NCBI GenBank assembly: GCA_020064725.1
Contig: JAGTWJ010000017.1
Span: 1,302,001-1,366,000 of the forward strand
DNA length: 64,000 nucleotides
Direction of reading: 5' to 3'
Source of the DNA: Drechslerella dactyloides
Taxonomy: Eukaryota > Ascomycota > Orbiliomycetes > Orbiliales > Orbiliaceae
The notes beneath the pieces are model-generated. The model did not search any database. It was not told where the DNA came from and was given only the letters and a program-made list of their open reading frames with translations. Shown in pieces: positions 44,788-54,192 of this stretch. The position numbers were made by a program, and so were the translations under genes. Within the stretch, counting starts at the first letter, position 1. The number at the start of each line of letters is the position of its first letter.

Positions 44788-47700
44788 GGCGTCGGACGTT
44801 CAAGATATACGATGACTTCGAGTATATGGGCTCGGTCGCAGCCGCAGGTAGGTAATTGAGGATGTTCAGGTCGTCCGTCAGCTCTGGTCCGGGTGGGATG
44901 CGGAGCTTGTCAGCTCAGCTTTAGCGGGCCAACGAAGAAGCGCGGCTGTCAAGCTAGTAAGTTTCTGCTGCTTATCGCTGCAGCACCTGCATGCTGTGGA
45001 AGAATAGAGAAAGAGAGTCGGGGTAGTAAAAGGGAAGAAAGGGAAGAATGTGAAGGGAGGGTGACAGAAGGATATGTGTATTCCGCTACTGCAACCTATA
45101 CGACGTAGGTACTGCTGTCTTGAGAAGGCAGACTTTTTTTCCGTCCTGCCTTCAGCTATTCTTATTTGGAAGTTTGGGCTGTCAGCTTTCGGTCGCGATC
45201 CAAAACTGTTAGGCCGAAAGGCACTAGTGACCGGCAGGGTTTATATCTCTAATTCCAGCACGACGGTCTGCCGTCTGCAAGGAGGGCAGGTGGAGGGATA
45301 CGCTGCCAGCCCCGCCGCCTTCAGCGACACTCCGTTTAGCGCTGCCGTGAGAGACCTGCATAAGTAGAGGCCGCCCTCTTATCCGCTGATAGGCTCGACG
45401 CCTTGGAAGTCTCGTGAGCAGGCCCACTGCGGGCGTCCGAGCAACAAGAAGACCCGGTGAGAGACTCAGAGTCTCGACACTTTTCGCATCAAGAGCCAGC
45501 CCCGAAGCGAGGGGTCGCTTCTTTGTCTAAGGCACCCCTCTGGTGTTACATGCACACAGAGCAGCGAGGCTTTGAGCGGCGCGCCCTTCATGATCCTGCA
45601 CCCCAGAGGCCAATCCTGCAGATGCGAATGGCTCCTACTTTCGCCTTAGCTCCGAGTCACGCGAAATAGTCAGGCAAAAAGAGAATGGAGTGTCCACAGA
45701 GCTATTTGGAAGCATCCGAGCAGGCATCCGGACTAGGCCTCTTGCAGCAAGAGGGGCAGCAGCCAGCTGGAATAGGCAAACGAACGGGATTCTTGTGTGG
45801 CCAGTCCTCGCCCAAGTCCCATCCAGGCGCTGCTATTTTTGCCCGGGAGGGCATGGGTCCTGGTGCGGCTGAGCCAGGGCCAAGATGGTGCCGAGACACA
45901 CTGAGATCCAAAGCGAACGACCTGTTGGACGACACTGGTGAAGCGAGGACGAGTTTGGGGTCAGTGCAAGGCTCTAAAATGGGCCCGGTTAGCGTTGCGA
46001 TCCAGAAACCCGGAGATGGATGATGGCGCGGGCGCTCACCCGTTGACGTTGGCTCTCGAGACTAATCACGGACGCGGTGACATGACGTTGATGTAATGTG
46101 GCCCGATTCAATTTCAAATGTTCGTGGGTTCGTGGAAGTTAACCTGCATGGAGCACGGATTGGAACAGGCCATCCGTCTGTGTTGCGATAGACGGACCCT
46201 GCGTTGGTCTGACGTTGTCTTCGGCCGATCACGGCAGTCAGTTCGAGCAGAAGGGAAATTCGACGAAGACTCCACCACGGCTATTAATAACTCCGACTGT
46301 GGTATTTTCGTATCCTACTGCTGTATCTTATCGCAATAGTTCTCGAAGGGGTAGTCTAATATACAATAACATGCTGTAGGTGGGATCCTGCAGATAGTGT
46401 CCCAGTACGTTATTATCGTCGCCTATCGACGTCTACGCGGCCGCGGCAGAACTGATGATTTCTTGCTCTATATATAGACCCACGTTCGTGTCCCTCGGCC
46501 GGCCAGCGTGATTAAAAATTTGCGTCCACCCGCACACAGACTACCACGACCCGAATCCAGGGGCCTTTTCAGGGACGTCCTGACCACGCGTGCATGTGCA
46601 AGTAGGCACGTAGGTAAGAGAGACCTGCATGGGCCCGGACACCATCTCGGCCTGTTCGCTGAACGGACGAATTAGCCCGTATTGTCTGAATAATTTCTTG
46701 CATGGCTCACGTTGATTCGGTTGGCAGATACTAGAGGTATGCATTAAAATGGGTTTACTTTGGTACGCAACGAAATGCCGGTACTGTTGATGTGCAACGC
46801 TTGTACATATGACAGCAATCTGGCACCCTTCAACTTTGCAAGTTTGAGTCGTCTGGGGTAGACGTGTGCATGGTAACAACTAACCGACCAAACATGCTGA
46901 TTATTCGGTCTGGGCCCAATTCGATGGGGGGGGTGTTCTCGGATCGATATCGGCTAATACGGATACGCAGCAATTGTCCAAAACATTCATCACTATATCG
47001 ATATGGCACTGTCTGCTCCCACAATAATACCTGCCTCAATGGGATTTCAAGCGAATGTGAGAATATGGATTGGTAGAAACCAAATTTGTGAAGCCCAGGT
47101 AAATTCAGGTTCAAGTATCATACTATCAGCATGTCAGTTTCTTATCTACTAATCTTTACGGCGAATGTTACGATGACACCATAAAGTCTGAAGATAGCCA
47201 ATGTGGGAACTCGTGGGATGTCGACCGCCGACGGTCCCGTCCGTGGCCGATGGCATCGCTGCTTGACAGCAATGTCGGGGCTTAACGGCATTCGGACAAT
47301 GTTCATATTGGGCTTAGTCCTGGCGAGAAGTTTCAGTGGATATGCACAACAGCAAGGGAAACCTCGCACGCGGCTGACCTCTCAAACCCGTCCTCAGTCG
47401 AGTTTCGATATTAAGATCAGCCTCAATATTGCACGCATCCGAAATGCACACGATATCAATAGGGACGTGCATCTGGCGCTCAGGTGTCAACAAGTTGAGA
47501 CACCCTCGGTTCGAACAAAGATAATTAAGAATTTGCCCAGACAATGCGGCCGCAGCCGCTTGAAGGATCAAATTCGTGGGATCCAGCTGCAATTGGCTCC
47601 CTGCCCGCCGGTTAATAACGCTGCTCCATCCCTTTCCCGCCAAGACGCTTAGCATTCGCCCACTTCCCTTGGTGGCAGGCTGCACAATTTCGGATTTGCC

Positions 47701-48102
47701 ATGGCAGCTTGCTTGCTAGTCTCACAGACCACTGCCAATTTGTGTGTAACGGGAGCAGAGGCAAGCGGCCCTCTGTGCGGTCTGCAGGCCAGGCGCCTGA
47801 CCCAGTGGCTTGCTTTACATTGGGTTCAGCTGGTTTTGATGGAGCCCCTTTCGAGCGTCGCCGTCTGTCCGGCTCTTTAAAAGCCTCAGGGCCCCTTGGG
47901 CGACTTTCTCGCTGTTGATCTTCTGTTCTTGGAGAAAGCACCATCTATATCTACTGGATTGTCGTCGCGCCGTCGGATTCCAAAATCTAGTATCGTTGTT
48001 ATCATTCCTATAAATCGGTAGAATTCACAAAGCCAAATTTTGTCCACTCCTTATTACTTTCGGTTTTACCACCTTCCCGGGCCTAATTAAAAACAAGTCA
48101 AG
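44788..48102. other. Long divergent intergenic region
   Basis: This 3.3-kb stretch lies between the divergent DUF3433-type and surface-protein genes. The part nearest each gene should be promoter; a TATAAAT element occurs near 48010. Several 60-150-codon frames exist (e.g. 45685-46023, 47203-47652), but none has a recognisable product or splice context. No transposon or RNA gene was recognised. Confidence 0.5.
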
Positions 48103-49211
48103 ATGCGACTGTCCGCTGCCCTGTCTACACTCCTGTTGTCGTCGTCGCTTGTCCACGCGCAAGTGGCCAACAACGACGTCGACTTTTCCACAGTCTCGAT
48201 CTACGGCGACCTCAAGCGCTGCCTCAAGGCCGTATTCGTCCTCGACTATGGCATCAACGGCGGCCCCGTGCAGCGCAAGATCGGATGCGAAACCAACGAT
48301 TGTCTCTGCCGGGCAGACACACTAGAGCAAGCCGTCGTCACCGCTGGCAGCATGGCGCAATCGCAATGCAGCAATTCGAACGACAAGCTCAGCGCAACAT
48401 CGATACTGACGGCATACTGCTCGGACCACGGATTCACGGATGTGATAGCAGTGCCGACGGGTAACAATGCAGGTGCGGCCGCTGTCACTGTTTTTGCTAC
48501 TACCACTGTCGCGATGGTCACGCAAACGGTCACTGTGTCCGCTGCGTCGTCGGGGCTTCTGAGTCCGCTGTTGCTTGGACGGGGAGTGCTGTTCGGCGCT
48601 GCGACGGTGGCCGTGGCCGTTGCGGCTATATTGGCCTGAATTCCGATTCAGGCGCTTGATTTTCGAACTTTTCGAACTGGAGGCCTGCATGCATATGTTG
48701 ACGGGGTTGTCTTTGTTCTAACTTTTTGGCGTTGGGTTCTTTTCGTTTTTCGACATATATAGCTTCAAATCAAGACGTTAAGTCCACAAGTTCCAACTCT
48801 CCAAGTCCGAGTCCTAGTCCGACTCCCAGTTCGACTCCTTCGGCGTCGCCAATTGTCTCGACGGTGTCCAACTCGGTGATCACTACTCTCTGGCAAACAG
48901 TCACGACTGGACCGTCGCAAACGCAAAGCTCTTCGCCGCAGCAATCGTCGCCGAGCGATGAAGCGCCGAAGAAGAGCATCGTAGGCCCAGTAGTGGGCGG
49001 CGTGGTAGGCGGAATCGTTGTCATTGTCGGTGTTGTATTCCTGACTATCTTCTTTATGAGACGGTCCCGACAGCGGGGACAGTATATGGCTACGGAGGAT
49101 ACGACACCTTACTCCCAGGGGTTTGTCGGTGGTATTGAAGATAAGCTCGTCGGCGGCACCCAGTATTCGATGGCAAACCCGCCTACCGGTCGTGCTCGTT
49201 TGGATCTTTAA
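48103..49211 (+). CDS. Six-cysteine surface protein with two alternative C-termini (TM or GPI)
   Basis: A signal peptide (MRLSAALSTLLLSSSLVHAQ) is followed by a compact domain with six cysteines (LKRC, IGC, NDCLC, SQC, AYC), a pattern common in secreted and wall proteins of filamentous ascomycetes. Exon 1 (48103-48460) can be spliced at GTAACA over a 300-nt intron (branch TCTAAC, acceptor ATATAG) to exon 2 (48763-49211). This gives 268 residues with a Ser/Pro-rich stalk, a membrane segment (VVGGVVGGIVVIVGVVFLTI), basic RRSRQR and a cytosolic tail. If the intron is kept, translation continues to a TGA at 48639 and yields 178 residues ending in a typical GPI signal: a small-residue site near AASSG, then VLFGAATVAVAVAAILA. 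Exon 2 has no ATG or signal peptide of its own, so it must be part of this gene. Confidence 0.82.
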
Positions 49212-49719
49212 TATGTCTGTAATGCATTCGTCTGTCTAGCTGGGACTGGTTGCATTGTGTTTATCTTGCTTCCTGTTTCTTAGCGCATATATGCATGTAA
49301 ATGAGAGTCTATATACCTACAAGCCGTTGCACTGTCTAGATCGCGTCGAGTAACTGGTCTTCGGGAGCGTCCGACGTCGTGCGAGATATCGATGTATGGT
49401 TGTGCAGTTGTGCAATTGTGGAACGCGAACGTGAGCATGGCTGTGAGCTGTGGGAAATGCAATTGTTCCTGCCTTATGCCGGATCTTATCTAATCTTATC
49501 GCCTGCAGAAGCGTGCAGCCATTTTTTGCGCCGCCAAAACCAAACGCCGGAAAATTCTAAATTCAAAGATCCCACCAGACGACCGCCCCACCACCACCAC
49601 CATCACCAACCGGCATCGGCGGCGGCCACGGACGACAAGAGGACAGCCCCGTCTACCGCGACCACCCTCACTAAACCTGGTGACACTCCTTCGCCCGAAT
49701 CCGCACCAATGGTCCTCGA
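49212..49719. other. Intergenic region before the PPR-type gene
   Basis: 3' UTR of the surface-protein gene and promoter of the PPR-type gene. Near 49590 there is a CAC-rich tract (encoding only a shadow poly-His). An ATG at 49710 in another frame precedes the chosen start. No separate gene is seen. Confidence 0.55.
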
Positions 49720-52700
49720 ATGTCCATCCAATGCCCCCGTCCCGACCCTCCCGCCTGTCTCTTCCTGCTGCCCTTCCTCCTGCCGCCCAGGACCCGCGTC
49801 TTCCTGCGCGCGCTTCTCAAGAAGAATCCCGCCTCGAAGACGGTAGCAGCACGCCCGCTGAGCACGAGGGCTGCCGGATGTCTGCGACAGCCACACTTGC
49901 GATGCCTCCCGCGACCCCGCCTGGTCGTCAAGGCGACGTGTGCTCCGCGAGCAGCCATCGCCCGATACACCTCCAGCGCCGGTGACACGGAATCGAAGCT
50001 GGAGCCCGCCTCGCCCGCACCCGAAGAGTCCGAGCCGGAGCCGAGGAAGGGACCGCCGCTCGACGCATTCAGCTCACTTGAACGAAAGGTCAAGAACTTC
50101 CACCGGCAAGCCCTCAGCAGCTACGTTCTCTCGCAAGAGAAGAAGCGGAAGGCACGCATGGTCGAAAGCGACCATGAGATCGAACGCGAACGAGAGGAGG
50201 TCTCGCGGATGGAAAATCTCATTAGAGAGGAGCTGGAGGTTGCCGCGTGGGACTGGCGGGAAGCCGACCTTGAGGAGGGACATAAGCCCTTCTGGGACCT
50301 GCTGCGTGAAAAGCCGCCGGAGGAGGAGGCCACACCCATACCCAAGCAGATATCCAATCTGCCGGACATACAGCCGCCATTCCCCGATGGCCCACCGCCG
50401 GACTCGCTCGTTTGGAGGGCTGCTCCTATGGCCGGCAAAGACGCAGCTGGGACGGAAAGGTCGAAGGTGGACACGAGGGGTCATGTTCCGAAGCGGTTGG
50501 GGAAGAGCGGGTCGATATCATACCGGACGACACGGCTGGATGAATTTGTGCTGTTCGCGCCGCCATTCACGTCGCCGGAGGACAAGGAGGAATACTACGC
50601 TCTCTACACCGAAAAGTTCTTGCCGCCCCACCTGCAGCTGGAGAACACGCATCCGACGCCGCCGATCATGCGGAAGTTCACACCGCCAGAGCCTCGACCG
50701 GGGCCGTGGAGCCTCGATATGCCGTACCCGTCCGTGTTTGGAGTCATGGGGCCCGAGTCTACTGGATTCGGCGGGAACGGCTCCTCGCCGTCGGACCAGC
50801 TGTTGCAGGACCTCGAGGCGGAATGGGACATGCGATGGACTCCGACAGCATACTCGCGCCTGTTGTACACTCTTGAGATCGCACGGGAAGACGGCGTCGA
50901 CGTCCTCAGCTCTCTGTTACTACAACGTCGGCAGCGGGAAGTCATATGGATCACGAAGCGCCTCATCGATAAGCGACCGGACATCGCGAACCTGAACCTC
51001 AAGGTCTGGCTGCAGACCAGCGCGGCGGCCGAGCAGGAGAACCCAAAGGAGCCCAACATGGCGGACGACATACAGCAAGGGATGACGTTCTACGCGCGCA
51101 AGGAGCTCGACGACATCAGCCGGCGGCGGCGCGGCGTGGGGATCCTGCTCAGCAGTCTTACGTCCATGCTAATCAGCGGATGGCAGGCGGACCAGGAGAA
51201 CAGCAAGACCGTCTTCGGCGCTCTGACCATGATCGATACGCCGTCGAATCTGGGCGAGAAGGAGGAAGCGCAGACGGCGAGCGAGCTGTTCGACTCGGCT
51301 TTCTCACACGTCCTGCACAGCCCCGCCGAGCCGCCTGAGGAGGAACTCATGGAGATGACTCCGCAGGAGATATTTTCCACCGTCGCGCAGCTGATCGCGT
51401 ACCTGCACATCGAGAAGCATGTGCCGCCGATAGTATATTCGCCCAAGCATCCGCGATTGCACGAGATGCAGGGCGAGATCATGCGTGTCATCTCGTCGGA
51501 CATCGAGGCCGCCTTCGGCATGGAGCTCGGCCTCAGCATGCCGCGGCCGGACCTGGGCAACGGACGTATCGACTGGGCCCTCTGGCTCGAGCTGGTGAAT
51601 TGCATTGCTGCCGAGCGCGGACTCGGCGTAAGCGCGACCTGGCTCATGCTCCGCGGTGCGGACTGCATCTCCTGGTCTCCACCACCTGGCTCCCCCGCCG
51701 ACAGCGATACCACAGCACCAGCACCACCCCGCCACAGCCTACAAGACCGCAAGCTCGTCCTACCATCCTACCTCATCACACAGGCCACATCGACGGTGAT
51801 GTTTAACGCCGCGCTGGACGCCTGGCCGCCGGAGACGCCCGGCCGAATGCTCCGTCTGCTGAAAGAAATATCGCGAATAACCGGCCCCTTCGACATGAAC
51901 TTTGCGCGCGAACTACTCGATCACTCTGAGGTCAACATGCACGCGTCGTACGCCGAGGATATCCCCAAACTACCCGTGAAGGGCAAATGGGAATTGGACG
52001 TCTACTACTCCATCCTCGCGGGTACCTGCTTCCGGCGGGACCTAACGCAGACGATCCGCGTCTGGGGTGAGATCGAGCGGGTGCTAACCGGCAACTCCCC
52101 CATCCTCAGCGTGCGCCGACAACCCGGCGAGAAGCTCCCACCCGTTGAATTCGCGCCGGACACGACCTTCGAACACCCCTGGTACATCCTTGCCATCGTC
52201 ATCCGCCACTTCCGCGACCGGCAACGCTTCGAGCTCGTGCGGTACCTTGTCCGCAGCGCGATCCGCGAAGGACGACTGGAGAAAGAACCCAGCTTTATGA
52301 ACCTGATGCTGCAGCATGCGGGCGACAGTCGGGACCACGCGCTCGCGCAGTTCCTGCTGAGTCGTCTGGAGCCACCGCTGGCACGCAGCACGATGACGTC
52401 TGTGCTGCACTTGCATCTCCGGTTTGGTCAGCAGCGGGAAGCGCAGGCGATGCTGGACTTCATGAAGCGGAATGGTATAGCGGCGGATCCAGTCGACCTT
52501 GGCATCCTCGCGCGGAACACGTTCAAGCAGAGCCACGCGGAGGGATACGCATTGATGGACAAGGCCGCCGCGCGAGTCAAGACTCTCCATGCGGCCGACG
52601 GTACACCGACTACGAAACCCTGGTCGGAAGGCGTGGTGGTGCCTGTCGTGCAGCAGCGGCGGGAAGACCCCATCGGCCCGAACGCGTGGTTCGTCGTGCT

Positions 52701-53586
52701 GCTGGCCGCCCTGCGCGACGGCAACCGCGAAAAGGCAACGGAAGCACTGCACGCGCTCGGCATCGACCTGGGCGACGAGTCCGCCGCGTCGAAAATGGGC
52801 ATCAAGATATTCAACACGCTGCTCGCAAGCGTCTGTCGGCGGGAAGGGTCAGTGCAGGGGATGCGCATGTTTAAAATCTACTGCATGCCCAACACGGCGC
52901 TACTTCGGCAGCTGGACGTTTCGTTGAAATCCCACCGCAGCGGCGACAGACGGCTGGACCGCGGTACGCATCGCGATTCCGGCCGCAACGCTGTCGGCAT
53001 CCGCACTCGCCGCCCGCTCCCCGGCGAACAGTACATCCCACACCCCAACTCCCACCTTCACCGCCAACACGACGGAGAAGAGGAAGAGGAACGGCAGCGC
53101 GGCGGTGTGATCGTGCCGAACGTAATCACGCTCCGCACGATCGTCCACCAGGCCATGCGAGAAAAGCGCGATTTCAACATCACCCGCCGCATCCTGTCCC
53201 GCCTGCCGATGGACAGCCACGCGGAATCCTGGATGCGGCGCAACGCGTATTTCGAAATGGGCTGGAGCGCGGTGCTGGACTGGGCACGGGGATTCTGGGA
53301 GATGATGGACTATGGGAAGGACGAGTGGGTTGCGCTGACGACAGTCAAGATTGTCGGCCCGCGCACCCCGCGCTTCAAACGGCCGGAGCAGCAGCCCGAC
53401 ACGTGGGAACCCGCGTACGAGGAGGAAAGCGAAGATGGAGAAGGGGAGGTGCTGGACGACGGGCTAGGCGAGGAGGAGGTTGAGGAGGACTACGAGGCCG
53501 TCGGCGTGGAGGACGGCGAGGAAGAATACCCCGTTGACGTCGACGACGAGTCGAGCGATGCGACTGAGGATGGCACTCAAAACTAA
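49720..53586 (+). CDS. Mitochondrial pentatricopeptide-repeat-type protein, 1288 aa
   Basis: A single exon. The first ~85 residues are rich in Arg, Ala and Leu with almost no acidic residues (PRTRVFLRALLKKN, LRCLPRPRLVVKATCAPRAA), as expected for a mitochondrial presequence. The C-terminal half contains helical-hairpin repeats with PPR character: EAQAMLDFMKRNGIAADPVD, PNAWFVVLLAALRDGNREKA, IKIFNTLLASVCRREGSVQG and VPNVITLRTIVHQAMREKRD. Fungal PPR proteins bind organellar transcripts and assist translation, stability or processing; which transcript is unknown. The last ~70 residues are strongly acidic (Glu/Asp runs around EEEVEEDYEAVG), unusual for a matrix RNA-binding protein. An internal region near 1000-1045 is low-complexity (Arg/His/Pro). 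No introns are needed. The GC content is clearly higher than in the flanking sequence. Confidence 0.82.
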   Translation: MSIQCPRPDPPACLFLLPFLLPPRTRVFLRALLKKNPASKTVAARPLSTRAAGCLRQPHLRCLPRPRLVVKATCAPRAAIARYTSSAGDTESKLEPASPAPEESEPEPRKGPPLDAFSSLERKVKNFHRQALSSYVLSQEKKRKARMVESDHEIEREREEVSRMENLIREELEVAAWDWREADLEEGHKPFWDLLREKPPEEEATPIPKQISNLPDIQPPFPDGPPPDSLVWRAAPMAGKDAAGTERSKVDTRGHVPKRLGKSGSISYRTTRLDEFVLFAPPFTSPEDKEEYYALYTEKFLPPHLQLENTHPTPPIMRKFTPPEPRPGPWSLDMPYPSVFGVMGPESTGFGGNGSSPSDQLLQDLEAEWDMRWTPTAYSRLLYTLEIAREDGVDVLSSLLLQRRQREVIWITKRLIDKRPDIANLNLKVWLQTSAAAEQENPKEPNMADDIQQGMTFYARKELDDISRRRRGVGILLSSLTSMLISGWQADQENSKTVFGALTMIDTPSNLGEKEEAQTASELFDSAFSHVLHSPAEPPEEELMEMTPQEIFSTVAQLIAYLHIEKHVPPIVYSPKHPRLHEMQGEIMRVISSDIEAAFGMELGLSMPRPDLGNGRIDWALWLELVNCIAAERGLGVSATWLMLRGADCISWSPPPGSPADSDTTAPAPPRHSLQDRKLVLPSYLITQATSTVMFNAALDAWPPETPGRMLRLLKEISRITGPFDMNFARELLDHSEVNMHASYAEDIPKLPVKGKWELDVYYSILAGTCFRRDLTQTIRVWGEIERVLTGNSPILSVRRQPGEKLPPVEFAPDTTFEHPWYILAIVIRHFRDRQRFELVRYLVRSAIREGRLEKEPSFMNLMLQHAGDSRDHALAQFLLSRLEPPLARSTMTSVLHLHLRFGQQREAQAMLDFMKRNGIAADPVDLGILARNTFKQSHAEGYALMDKAAARVKTLHAADGTPTTKPWSEGVVVPVVQQRREDPIGPNAWFVVLLAALRDGNREKATEALHALGIDLGDESAASKMGIKIFNTLLASVCRREGSVQGMRMFKIYCMPNTALLRQLDVSLKSHRSGDRRLDRGTHRDSGRNAVGIRTRRPLPGEQYIPHPNSHLHRQHDGEEEEERQRGGVIVPNVITLRTIVHQAMREKRDFNITRRILSRLPMDSHAESWMRRNAYFEMGWSAVLDWARGFWEMMDYGKDEWVALTTVKIVGPRTPRFKRPEQQPDTWEPAYEEESEDGEGEVLDDGLGEEEVEEDYEAVGVEDGEEEYPVDVDDESSDATEDGTQN

Positions 53587-54192
53587 CGGGGTATTGTACA
53601 TACTGTATATTAGCGGCATCTACCACATATACCTAGCCATTAACATTCATGTAAATATATATTATATACCGCCTACAGATAGACGGTGGATAGATTAGAG
53701 CCTGTACGAATATCATAACAAATATTTTACCACTTAAGTACTTCAGGAATTCAGGTATACACTTCTGTGTCATTCAAACAAGCAGCACGGATATCGACAT
53801 GGTACATTTGTATAGGTGACGGCCGCAAGCCAGTCTGCCTTGTAGATACCTGTGCATGAGTAACTTTTCCACCGACCGGTCCGCCTATCCACCGTACATA
53901 TACATGACCCCACCCACCGCTCATACGAATAACTAAATACATACACCATAAATCATTACAAAGGATAGTCCCCAACAAGCAAGCAATACAAGCATGCTAT
54001 ACTAAATGCATAAAGGCTAGGATATCACGATCGAGAACCGAAATGGGGAAATATATAAGAGGTATATACCAGCCAACCATCAGATATGAATCAAAACATA
54101 TGCAACACCGCAAACACCCGCCATAGATAAAAAACCACACACGCCGTACCCTCCTCAACTTTTATTCAAACACCATCCAAGGAGGTAAAGGG
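53587..54192. other. Intergenic region between convergent genes
   Basis: AT-rich 3' regions of the PPR-type gene and the four-TM gene. No gene is recognised. Confidence 0.6.

Noticed and set aside
47203..47652. 149-codon frame with an internal signal-peptide-like stretch (MFILGLVLARSFSGYAQ)
   Set aside because: The remainder shows no domain-like or secreted-protein pattern, and the nearest ATG choices are arbitrary. It was not supported enough to list as a gene.
49940..50995. 351-codon Arg/Ser-rich plus-strand frame
   Set aside because: Out-of-frame shadow inside the GC-rich PPR-type gene.
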